From: SIG701 sp045539595
GTDB taxonomy: Bacteria > Bacillota > Clostridia > Oscillospirales > CAG-272
Direction: 5' to 3'
Length of the DNA: 64,000 bases
NCBI GenBank assembly: GCA_045539595.1
Contig: JAZQFQ010000092.1
Coordinates: forward strand, 7,648 to 71,647
The notes below the pieces were generated by a model that did not search any database, was not told the DNA's origin, and saw only the letters and a program-made list of their open reading frames with translations. A program made the translations under genes and the position numbers. Every line of letters begins with the position of its first letter. The first letter of the stretch is position 1. Positions 37,598 through 43,635 of the stretch are shown here, piece after piece.

Positions 37598-38335
37598 ATG
37601 AAAGAGCAAACTGGATTTAAAGGCGTCTTTTGCGTTGTTTGCAGCGCAATCAGCCTTGTTGTAGCTGTGATCGGCGTTATCCGATTTGCAAGAGGGGAAA
37701 CAGAAGGAATAGTGATCTGCGCGGCAATATCCCTTGCAAACAGCTTGATTCAATGCATATGTGGAGCACAAAACAATTTGGTTACAGAGATTGTCACAAT
37801 CATGGTTGGGGCGGTTGTATCGGCCTTTTGGGACATTGGCTTTCTAAATTGTGTTGCTCTGCTCTTGTGCGTCTGCGAAATCATAATGACAGTGCTCGGG
37901 TATGCTCTCATGGTCTTTGCGGTGCTTGGTGTTTTGGGAGGTTCTGCCGCATTAAAATTGCGCACGCTTCCAAAGAAAGCTGTAATTATAGTCGTTCTTT
38001 TGTTGTTGCTCGCGTCCGTTTGCCTTAATGTCCACCAGAAAGTGCAGCAGACCGAGCAAGCCTTGGCTTATGAATCTGAGCTTGATGAACTAAAAGCGCA
38101 GGTGGACAAGTTGGAGGAAATCAACCAGACGCAAACCCAGACAATCAACGATTTGCAACAGACCATTGATTCGAACAACACGGAGTATTACAGTCAAATC
38201 GTCTATATCACACTTACTAGCAGTTGCTATCATCGCTCCGAGTGCTCTTTCTTGGATAGCAAAATAGAATGTGAACTTCGGGTAGCGATTGACCGTGGCT
38301 TCCACCCGTGCCCTTCCTGTAAACCACCGGAATGA
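37598..38335 (+). CDS. Membrane protein with coiled coil and Cys/His C-terminal domain (moron)
   Basis: The 245-aa protein has about four transmembrane helices (FCVVCSAISLVVAVIGVI, IVICAAISLANSLIQ, a long pair around NCVALLLCVCEIIMTVLGYAL, and AVIIVVLLLLLASVCL). A coiled coil follows (DELKAQVDKLEEINQTQTQTINDLQQTI). It ends in a small domain YHRSECSFLDSK...AIDRGFHPCPSCKPPE, like Ada-type metal-binding modules. It lies opposite to the early operon beside the repressor, and is AT-richer. A lysogenic-conversion gene is likely; function unknown. Confidence 0.6.
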   Translation: MKEQTGFKGVFCVVCSAISLVVAVIGVIRFARGETEGIVICAAISLANSLIQCICGAQNNLVTEIVTIMVGAVVSAFWDIGFLNCVALLLCVCEIIMTVLGYALMVFAVLGVLGGSAALKLRTLPKKAVIIVVLLLLLASVCLNVHQKVQQTEQALAYESELDELKAQVDKLEEINQTQTQTINDLQQTIDSNNTEYYSQIVYITLTSSCYHRSECSFLDSKIECELRVAIDRGFHPCPSCKPPE

Positions 38336-38342
38336 TTCTCTT

Positions 38343-38371
38343 ACCTCCCCTGTTCCTGCAGGGGAGGTTTT
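38343..38371 (+). terminator. Rho-independent terminator
   Basis: ACCTCCCCTG (38,343-38,352) and CAGGGGAGGT (38,359-38,368) form a perfect 10-bp stem with a 6-nt loop, followed by TTTACTTTTC. It ends the moron transcript and may also serve the opposing XRE gene. Confidence 0.8.
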
Positions 38372-38567
38372 ACTTTTCGATGCCAAGCAGATAATCTGTG
38401 CTCACCCCAAAGAGCTTGGCTAGACTCACGATTTTGGAACTGGGGATGTCGGATTTTCCGGCCATCCAATTTTTAAAAGTCTGGTCAGATACCTCAATGG
38501 CAGCAGCAACATCCTTCTTGGACATACCACGTCGGGCACGTTCAGCTTCGATATTAGGGAAAACCAT
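38370..38567 (-). CDS. XRE repressor 1 (phage B)
   Basis: This is a 65-aa, single-domain helix-turn-helix protein: MVFPNIEAERARRGMSKKDVAAAIEVSDQTFKNWMAGKSDIP, then ALAKLFGVSTDYLLG-type ending. AAGGAGGTG precedes the ATG. Its promoter contains three related operators, so it likely controls itself. It may be the Cro-like partner of the longer repressor at 40,185. Confidence 0.8.
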   Translation of the reverse strand: MVFPNIEAERARRGMSKKDVAAAIEVSDQTFKNWMAGKSDIPSSKIVSLAKLFGVSTDYLLGIEK

Positions 38568-38583
38568 TTCTACACCTCCTTGT

Positions 38584-38676
38584 TTACCCGTTGCGGGTAA
38601 CTTGTGCCCTAACTATACACCCGTTACGGGTAAGTGTCAATAGAAATAACAAAAAAATTTACCCGAATTGAGTAAA
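38584..38676 (-). promoter_or_regulatory. Promoter with three operators upstream of XRE repressor 1
   Basis: Minus strand TTGACA (38,635-38,640), 17 nt, TATAGT (38,612-38,617). Operators: TTACCCGTTGCGGGTAA (38,584-38,600), ACACCCGTTACGGGTAA (38,617-38,633, filling the spacer) and TTACCCGAATTGAGTAA (38,659-38,675). The first two are near-perfect palindromes; the third keeps one strong half. Confidence 0.75.
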
Positions 38677-38758
38677 TAGGGGTTAATTGAATTGGCGCAC
38701 GACAAGGCGCAAAAGCAATTGCGCCGCAACGAATACAGCGTTTTTTCGTTTTCTGATA

Positions 38759-38781
38759 CGAACTAACCCCGAACTAACGCC
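38759..38781. repeat. 23-nt inverted repeat, left copy
   Basis: Holds two direct copies of CGAACTAAC. Its reverse complement matches 40,742-40,764 at 21 of 23 positions. It lies 27 nt past the integrase stop. Likely integrase arm-type sites or the border of a recombination module. Confidence 0.6.
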
Positions 38782-38808
38782 AAAAGTATTCCGCACTCCC
38801 CTGCGCCC

Positions 38809-39864
38809 TTACTTGACCTTCTCCATAGCTCGGTGCAGGGTGGCGTGGTCAGGGTGAATATAGGTCTGCGCTTCGATGGCATAACTGGAATGTCCGAAAA
38901 TGCGCATCATTTCCTCCGGCCGCAAATCCGCCTTTGCCGCTCTGGTGATAGCCGTGTGCCGGCAGGCATGGGGGGTAAGTTCCCGCACACCTATCCGGCG
39001 CAAGGCCGGCTTATAGCAATTAGCTACAAATACCTGATAGTGCCAGGCCTTGCCCTTGCCATTGCAAATAAGGGTCGCCCCTCCTTTGCTTGCCCACTCT
39101 TCCACAATCTGTAGCGCGAATGGGTCCGCGATAGGAACCGACCTTGCTTTACCTGCAGCCGTTTTCGAGCCGCCAATCAGCACCCGGGCCTTGCGGTCAA
39201 AGTTAAACGGCGTGAGGGTCAGCAGCTCATTGATGCGGAAGCCGGTATAACAGAGCAAGTAAATCACGTCCGCATAGGGTACAACGCCGACGGCCTGCCG
39301 AATCTTCTCCACCTCAATTTCGGTGAATACCTCTTTCTCTTTCTGTTCCTTCTTGGGTATCACGATAAACTCCGCGTAGTTCTTTGGGATCACGTCGTTC
39401 TGCTCCGCATACTTGCACAGCGCCACAAGCAATAGTTTGATGTTGTTAAGGGAGCTTCTGCTCATATCCTTGTGCTCGTCAATAATCTGCTGATAGGCGG
39501 CCGTGCGCAGGTCACGAATACGCGCCCGGCGCATCTGGTCGGGTATCTTATTCCAGGCGGCTTTGTAGCTTTTAATCGAAGCCGCTCCGGCAACTTCGTA
39601 AAACCGCCCACTCCAATCCTCGTATGCGTCCATCAAGGTCATGCTGAACCGATCGGACGGCATACGGAGCCATTCCCGCAGCGCTTCCCTGGCTTCTGCC
39701 GCCGTGGCATAGGTGCCGATGCGCTGCCGCTTGGACACAAGGCGCTGCTTCTTCCGGTCGAACTCGTAGGTAGTCGGCGTATAGGCCACCCATTGCTTGG
39801 TCTTCAGGTCCTTCCGGAACACCACAGACCCGCTGCCATTCTCGCGTTTAACGTGTCTTTTCAT
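38809..39864 (-). CDS. int: Tyrosine recombinase integrase (phage B)
   Basis: The 351-aa integrase has a basic N-terminal arm-binding region (GSGSVVFRKDLKTKQWVAYTP), a central SAM-like domain and a C-terminal catalytic domain. Catalytic residues: Arg210 (CYTGFRINELL), Lys234 (GGSKTAAG), His299 and Arg302 (HACRHTAIT), His325 (IFGHSS) and Tyr335 (QTYIHPD). It is unrelated in detail to the phage A integrase. GGAGGAAAAG precedes the ATG. Confidence 0.92.
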   Translation of the reverse strand: MKRHVKRENGSGSVVFRKDLKTKQWVAYTPTTYEFDRKKQRLVSKRQRIGTYATAAEAREALREWLRMPSDRFSMTLMDAYEDWSGRFYEVAGAASIKSYKAAWNKIPDQMRRARIRDLRTAAYQQIIDEHKDMSRSSLNNIKLLLVALCKYAEQNDVIPKNYAEFIVIPKKEQKEKEVFTEIEVEKIRQAVGVVPYADVIYLLCYTGFRINELLTLTPFNFDRKARVLIGGSKTAAGKARSVPIADPFALQIVEEWASKGGATLICNGKGKAWHYQVFVANCYKPALRRIGVRELTPHACRHTAITRAAKADLRPEEMMRIFGHSSYAIEAQTYIHPDHATLHRAMEKVK

Positions 39865-39895
39865 ATTTACTTTTCCTCCATTTTATGATATTCTG

Positions 39896-39930
39896 GAGGA
39901 GTAGTTGGTGTGGATCATTAACTACTCCTC
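39896..39930. other. Perfect 11-bp stem-loop upstream of integrase
   Basis: GAGGAGTAGTT (39,896-39,906) pairs with AACTACTCCTC (39,920-39,930) around 13 nt. On the minus strand it lies in the integrase leader 32 nt before the ATG, and could control translation or act as an operator. Confidence 0.5.
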
Positions 39931-39956
39931 TTTGTTGTGTGGTAGCACTTAGAGGC

Positions 39957-39997
39957 GTCCGCTCCGGTGTGTCGTAGCTCTGGAGCGGACATTTTTT
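39957..39997 (+). terminator. Rightward terminator-like hairpin
   Basis: GTCCGCTCC (39,957-39,965) and GGAGCGGAC (39,982-39,990) form a 9-bp stem followed by ATTTTTT. On the plus strand this is a standard terminator; no obvious plus-strand gene precedes it, so it may insulate the SOS-type promoter downstream from read-through. Confidence 0.55.
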
Positions 39998-40051
39998 ATC
40001 TTCGGACAGTCCAATAAATAGGACTATCCAGTTTTGAACCAATTTTCTATC

Positions 40052-40080
40052 TTTACAAATTAGAACATATGTTCTATAAT
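40052..40080 (+). promoter_or_regulatory. LexA-box promoter facing the repressor gene
   Basis: TTTACA (40,052-40,057), 17 nt, TATAAT (40,075-40,080). The spacer contains the perfect palindrome GAACATATGTTC (40,063-40,074), which fits the Bacillota LexA/DinR box GAAC-N4-GTTC. Transcription would be induced by DNA damage and run into the 3' end of the repressor gene. Confidence 0.7.
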
Positions 40081-40115
40081 CGAAGCACGCAGTTGAGATT
40101 TTGGAGGGATGAACG

Positions 40116-40310
40116 ATGACGAACAACGAGAGCTTTAACGAACTGCTGAACGGCTGCCGAAACCCTCGCCGGGTGTTCAATGCCTTACTTGCCCTTGCCG
40201 CCGAACCAAGCATCAAGCAGTCCGATGATATGACCGAGAAACGCCAGGTCATCGTCGGAGAGGTCTTGACCTTCTGCGATAAAGCCGAGCGCAGCAAGAA
40301 GGTTGGTTGA
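40116..40310 (+). CDS. Putative SOS-induced small protein antisense to the repressor
   Basis: A 64-aa frame MTNNESFNELLNGCRNPRRVFNALLALAAEPSIKQ has GGAGG 8 nt before its ATG and lies 36 nt after the LexA-box promoter. Its first 23 codons are free of overlap; the rest is antisense to the end of XRE repressor 2. The N-terminal half looks like a genuine helical protein. It could be an antirepressor, or the transcript itself could act as antisense RNA. Confidence 0.45.
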   Translation: MTNNESFNELLNGCRNPRRVFNALLALAAEPSIKQSDDMTEKRQVIVGEVLTFCDKAERSKKVG

Positions 40311-40574
40311 TTCCTCCAAGCTGATATGATCCCCTGTCACAGGTTCTTCTGTGACGGGGGCTTTTTTTATTTTCGGCTCAACTCCAAGAATGTAGTCGGT
40401 AGAGACATTAAAAAATTGGGCAATCGTAATGACGAAGGAATGCCCCGGCTCACGCTCGCCGTTTTCATAATTGGTCAAGGTACGATAGGGAATGTTAAGC
40501 GTATCCGCAAGTTCTTTCCGGCTGTAGCCGTGCTTTGTCCTGATTTCAACTAATCTTTCTGGCAGTCCCTTCAT
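40185..40574 (-). CDS. XRE repressor 2 (phage B), likely CI-like
   Basis: The 129-aa protein has a helix-turn-helix (IRTKHGYSRKELADTLNIPYRTLTNYENGEREPGHSF), the YILGVEP hinge and an acidic C-terminal helix (GQDLSDDDLAFLGHIIGLLDAWF). No peptidase (LexA-type) domain is present, so cleavage-based induction is unlikely. Its own promoter is near consensus. The start at 40,572-40,574 has GGAGGTG upstream. Confidence 0.8.
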   Translation of the reverse strand: MKGLPERLVEIRTKHGYSRKELADTLNIPYRTLTNYENGEREPGHSFVITIAQFFNVSTDYILGVEPKIKKAPVTEEPVTGDHISLEESTNLLAALGFIAEGQDLSDDDLAFLGHIIGLLDAWFGGKGK

Positions 40575-40596
40575 TTGAAACACCTCCGTGAAACTC

Positions 40597-40625
40597 ATTG
40601 TAATAGGTTGCCCGAATTGTGTCAA
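40597..40625 (-). promoter_or_regulatory. Sigma-70 promoter of XRE repressor 2
   Basis: Minus strand TTGACA (40,620-40,625), 17 nt, TACAAT (40,597-40,602), 22 nt before the ATG. The spacer contains AATTCGGGCAA, similar to one half of the operators at 38,584-38,676, which suggests cross-regulation. Confidence 0.65.
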
Positions 40626-40741
40626 CAACTTTTTAATTGGCGGGAATGAAAATGCTAAAAAATAACCTGAAAGGCAGACTACTTGCGGATTTGACCAGCA
40701 AAACAGGCGGGGAAAGTTGCGGTAAGTTTTGAAAAGGCGTG

Positions 40742-40764
40742 GGCGTTAGTTCGCCGTTAGTTCG
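40742..40764. repeat. 23-nt inverted repeat, right copy
   Basis: Holds two direct copies of GTTAGTTCG. It is the inverted partner of 38,759-38,781. Together they bracket integrase, SOS-type promoter and repressor 2. Confidence 0.6.
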
Positions 40765-40773
40765 TGGCAAAAG

Positions 40774-40807
40774 AAGAAAAGCCGGGGCAAAAGCTCCGGC
40801 TTTTCTT
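40774..40807 (-). terminator. Bidirectional terminator
   Basis: AAGAAAAGCCGG (40,774-40,785) pairs with CCGGCTTTTCTT (40,796-40,807). On the minus strand it directly follows the 40,806-41,282 gene and its A/T arms supply a U-run. Confidence 0.75.
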
Positions 40808-41282
40808 ATTCCCATTTCGATTTTTCGATGTCCTTCTCGGCGAGGATTCCGGGGTGGGCTTTGACATAAGCGGCGTAATCTTTAAGGGCCTGGCTTCGCA
40901 GGGTTCCGGGGTAGGTGGTGCGCTCCGTCTCTGTCTCGGCGCCGGTGTCTACATTGCGCCGGCCCGCGATCAGGTGATAATACACCTTGTTCTGGCAGTA
41001 CCGCTTTTCCCGGATCAGGCGGACGAAGGGGACGGTAGGCGCTGTGGTGATATAGGCGTACCGTTCCGCCAGTGCGACACGGTACGCCGTGAGCTGGTCA
41101 ATCAGCGTTTGCGCTGCGCTGATGTAATCGGCTGCGGTTTTGTCGTACATCACCACACGTTCCAGGTTGTCCATTTTATCCGGATGCACGAGATAAATAT
41201 TGATTCGGCGTTCCGTCTCGGTCCTGGGCGCATTGTATAGCGTAAACAGGGCTGCGAGGGAATCCTGCTGCTGTTGTGTCAT
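40806..41282 (-). CDS. Hypothetical protein, 158 aa
   Basis: MTQQQQDSLAALFTLYNAPRTETERRINIYLVHPDKMDNLERVVMYDKTAADYI is a helical, soluble protein, last in the operon that begins with the J-domain gene. GGAG lies upstream. No family recognised; a chaperone client or accessory is possible from context. Confidence 0.55.
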   Translation of the reverse strand: MTQQQQDSLAALFTLYNAPRTETERRINIYLVHPDKMDNLERVVMYDKTAADYISAAQTLIDQLTAYRVALAERYAYITTAPTVPFVRLIREKRYCQNKVYYHLIAGRRNVDTGAETETERTTYPGTLRSQALKDYAAYVKAHPGILAEKDIEKSKWE

Positions 41283-41353
41283 GGTATCACTCCCTATTTG
41301 GTTTTATGGGGTGGGGTCGCTTTAGCCGGTGCGGCCCCGCGAAGGTATCCGGG

Positions 41354-41443
41354 TTATTTTGTGAAACAGACAACGCTCCAAAAGTTCATGGCCTCGGTGT
41401 TGATCAGTTTATCGATGCTGGTTTTACGATTCCGCTTAAACAT
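41354..41443 (-). CDS. Possible 29-aa peptide gene
   Basis: MFKRNRKTSIDKLINTEAMNFWSVVCFTK starts 14 nt after the end region of the J-domain gene and has a strong GAGGAGG 8 nt upstream. It is too short for family assignment. The good ribosome site in a 173-nt gap supports translation. Confidence 0.4.
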   Translation of the reverse strand: MFKRNRKTSIDKLINTEAMNFWSVVCFTK

Positions 41444-41455
41444 TGCAATTCCTCC

Positions 41456-41962
41456 TCATGCTCCGATGCGCTGATGGTTGGTGGTTTCGGTGCACCCTTC
41501 GAATACCTGGCTTCCGTATTTGGTGCGAATCTGCGCCATTGTGGTTTTGGACCGGTGCCAATGTCCAGCGTCCTCCGGGTGTCTCCAGTACCACATCTTT
41601 TTGCTGTTGCTCCAGCGGCAGCCGGCGGCCTTCAATTCGTCCTTATGCTCTCGGGTTTTGCCGGAGATCCAGAGCCAAGAGCCGCACAGCTCGACGATAA
41701 GACCGTCCATTTTTAACAGCGCGTCGATGATGTCGCGGAACTCCCGTGCTGTCTCGCTAGTCTGGTGCTTCTCGTCTGCGGCTGCGTTGTGCTGGGCCTT
41801 GAGTCGTTCAAACAGTCGGTCGTGTTCCTCATGAATCTCCTTCATAATGGCGGTGCACTCATCCTCCCGGCCAGGGTTGACATCGGGATGATACTGCATT
41901 GCGAGTTTACGGTACTGCTTCTTCAGCTCATCCAAGGACTGGGGATTGTTGAAGTATTTCAT
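41456..41962 (-). CDS. J-domain (DnaJ-like) protein
   Basis: The 168-aa protein begins with a short J domain: MKYFNNPQSLDELKKQYRKLAMQYHPDVNPGRED, with the HPD loop at residues 25-27 needed to stimulate Hsp70. The rest lacks zinc fingers; it has a helical middle and a compact C-terminal domain (GSWLWISGKTREHKDELKAAGCRWSNSKKMWYWRHPED). It may recruit host DnaK for replication or assembly. Its promoter spacer is exactly one operator of the neighbouring regulator. Confidence 0.8.
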   Translation of the reverse strand: MKYFNNPQSLDELKKQYRKLAMQYHPDVNPGREDECTAIMKEIHEEHDRLFERLKAQHNAAADEKHQTSETAREFRDIIDALLKMDGLIVELCGSWLWISGKTREHKDELKAAGCRWSNSKKMWYWRHPEDAGHWHRSKTTMAQIRTKYGSQVFEGCTETTNHQRIGA

Positions 41963-42032
41963 AATAGATAGTCTCCTCTCGATTGTGGTAGCTCTTTAGT
42001 AGTGTGGGCGGCTTGCCCTCCTGGCAGCTTGA

Positions 42033-42124
42033 ATTATAATACCGTTTAACGGTATATGCAAGCAGGGATAATGCACAAAAGTTTAACGGTATATTTGTGC
42101 AGCATGTATACTGTTAAACGGTGT
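42033..42124. promoter_or_regulatory. Divergent control region with three operators
   Basis: Leftward promoter: TTGCAT (42,056-42,061), 17 nt, TATAAT (42,033-42,038). The spacer is the palindrome ATACCGTTTAACGGTAT (42,039-42,055). A half-site TTTAACGGTATA lies at 42,082-42,093 and a third palindrome ATACTGTTAAACGGTGT at 42,108-42,124. A TATAAT (42,140-42,145) suggests a rightward promoter for the ribbon-helix-helix gene. Confidence 0.7.
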
Positions 42125-42175
42125 TTCGGCGTGATACAATATAATAGCAAAATCAAATTGAGAGGGGGACACAGT

Positions 42176-42385
42176 ATGTCGCAGAGCGACGCCCAGAAGC
42201 GAGCAAAAAATAAATGGGACGGCGAGAACATGAAAGTGCTTGGTTGTAAAATCCGGCGTGATTTGGCCGAGGAGTTCCAGACGCTCGCCGCACGGAACGG
42301 AACCACGCCAAACGCACTAATGCGGGGGTGGATACTTGAGTATATAGACCAGTACACACAAACAAAAAAGATGACGAATGAATAA
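42176..42385 (+). CDS. Ribbon-helix-helix regulator (CopG/Arc-like)
   Basis: The 69-aa protein MSQSDAQKRAKNKWDGENMKVLGCKIRRDLAEEFQTLAARNGTTPNALMRGWILEYI has a beta strand (KVLGCKIRR) and two helices of the Arc/CopG fold. GAGAGGGGG lies upstream. It probably binds the three palindromes in the divergent region, controlling itself and the J-domain operon. The frame opens further upstream, but this start has the ribosome site. Confidence 0.75.
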   Translation: MSQSDAQKRAKNKWDGENMKVLGCKIRRDLAEEFQTLAARNGTTPNALMRGWILEYIDQYTQTKKMTNE

Positions 42386-42422
42386 AACCCTTGGGGCGCA
42401 ACAGCTCCAAGGGTTTTTCTTT
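42385..42422 (+). terminator. Strong rho-independent terminator
   Basis: AAACCCTTGG (42,385-42,394) pairs with CCAAGGGTTT (42,407-42,416), followed by TTCTTTTTATTTTT. It ends the regulator transcript ahead of the late region. Confidence 0.85.
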
Positions 42423-42460
42423 TTATTTTTACACATGATTCCGGAAAAAGTTTGTAAGAA

Positions 42461-42583
42461 ATGACGAATACTTTTTTCGAAAAAAATCCCACTACAAAAG
42501 CTGAAAGAGAAGCAGAGACTTCCGAAAACACCCAAAAGCAAGACCGAAAGGAGGCAAAACGAGCATGCCGAAGTTCAAATTGA
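42461..42583 (+). CDS. Possible 40-aa charged peptide upstream of terminase
   Basis: MTNTFFEKNPTTKAEREAETSENTQ is a highly charged helical frame that overlaps the start of the small terminase by 19 nt. No clear ribosome site is present, so it may be fortuitous. Confidence 0.2.
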   Translation: MTNTFFEKNPTTKAEREAETSENTQKQDRKEAKRACRSSN

Positions 42584-42999
42584 CCGTTCGCGAGGTTACA
42601 AGCATGGTTGACATTTTTCTTGCTGAACATCAGGCAAGTATGGATGCCGCAAAGGCTTCAGGCAACACAGCACAGATCATCCCGGCCACCAGGGCGACGT
42701 TTTGCCGGTACTGGCAAGCCAACGGCGACGCGCTGCAACGCCAGATCTCGTCCGCTATGGTCAATCATTGGGCCAACGAAGAGCACGAGAGCTATAAAGA
42801 CTATAAGTTGCAGGTCGCGCGCATAGACGATGCAGCGGCGGCCTATTTTGAGGCAATCGCCCTTATCAACCCCAAGCTGTCACAGATTGCCCAGTTTGGC
42901 AGCAAGCAGGAATGTTACGGCGGCTACAAGGATAAGCCTGACAACAATATAGCTATCAACATAGCCAACCGCGGGGCCCGTGTAAACTGGGGCAATTAA
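42565..42999 (+). CDS. Terminase small subunit-like protein (phage B)
   Basis: The 144-aa protein MPKFKLTVREVTSMVDIFLAEHQASMDAAKASGNTAQIIPATRATFCRYWQANGD is helical with a Tyr/Trp-rich central part, and ends DNNIAINIANRGARVNWGN. Its place at the start of the late operon, 600 nt before the large terminase, supports a DNA-recognition subunit. AAAGGAGG precedes the ATG. Confidence 0.6.
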   Translation: MPKFKLTVREVTSMVDIFLAEHQASMDAAKASGNTAQIIPATRATFCRYWQANGDALQRQISSAMVNHWANEEHESYKDYKLQVARIDDAAAAYFEAIALINPKLSQIAQFGSKQECYGGYKDKPDNNIAINIANRGARVNWGN

Positions 43000-43300
43000 T
43001 GAACAGTTAACTATCCGTCCTTGGGCCGCAAGGGATGCAGCGATTATCCGAAGCAACCCCGAATCAACCGCCTCCCGCTGGCGGGCGCGTTGTGCGAGTG
43101 CAATATCTGCTCCACGGATATTTGCGCATAAAGCCAGGTATCAAGCAAGCAGCCAGACCCGGGGGGAGGGGGTGCCGGAAAAGAGGTAGCGCCCGGCGAG
43201 CAATGATACCTTATATCCACTCCATCGACTATGAAACCCCGCACCCCCGGAAAAAGGGGTACCACGCCAACTGAAAAGGACGGTCAAAAATTTTTAAAGC
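43000..43300. other. Non-coding stretch between small terminase and tRNA
   Basis: About 300 nt with no convincing gene on either strand. GC-rich blocks such as CCCGGGGGGAGGGGG occur at 43,159-43,173. A packaging recognition region would be expected near here, but no cos- or pac-type repeat array is evident. Confidence 0.3.
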
Positions 43301-43375
43301 GCTCCCATAGTTCAAAGATAGAACACCTGTTTTGCAGCCGGGGTGTCGCGGGTTTGAATCCTGCTGGGAGCACCA
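43301..43375 (+). tRNA. Phage tRNA, anticodon probably TGC
   Basis: The acceptor stem GCTCCCA/TGGGAGC is perfect, CCA is encoded, the D arm is GTTC-AAAGATA-GAAC and the T arm GCGGG-TTTGAAT-CCTGC. The anticodon arm is CCTGT-TTTGCAG-CCGGG, which places TGC at 34-36 but leaves a T-C mismatch at 31-39. G3-U70, the alanine identity pair, is absent (T3-A70), and T56 replaces the usual C. So isotype is uncertain and it may be degenerate. Confidence 0.75.
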
Positions 43376-43488
43376 AAGCACATTGCAGTGCACCTTCCTG
43401 TCCCTCCTTAATAAGCCTCGGAGCGTAAAAGAGGCTCAGCGCGTCTGCCCCAGTGCAATTCTGGTTGCTCTGTTTGGAAGGGAGACGT

Positions 43489-43635
43489 ATGAAAGAGGAA
43501 TGGATTCGATGCCCCGACTGCGGCAAGAAACTGTGCAGGATAGAGGGCAAAAAACTGTACATCTGGTGCAAGGGTGAAAAAAAGGAAGTGGAGATCGACA
43601 TTGGCGAAAAAAGAGAAGAAAACGCCGGTCGGTGA
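43489..43635 (+). CDS. Com-like zinc-finger protein, 48 aa
   Basis: MKEEWIRCPDCGKKLCRIEGKKLYIWCKGEKKEVEIDI resembles Mu Com, a small zinc-binding translational regulator: CPDCGK...L..I.G..LYIWCK. It overlaps the start of the terminase gene by 35 nt, so it may influence its translation. GGAAGGGAG precedes the ATG. Confidence 0.7.
   Translation: MKEEWIRCPDCGKKLCRIEGKKLYIWCKGEKKEVEIDIGEKREENAGR

Noticed and set aside
40326..40553. A 75-aa plus-strand frame downstream of the SOS-type promoter
   Set aside because: Fully antisense to the repressor helix-turn-helix region, with no ribosome site.
42046..42630. A 194-aa minus-strand frame
   Set aside because: It crosses three operators, a terminator and the regulator gene; composition is not protein-like and no start signal exists.
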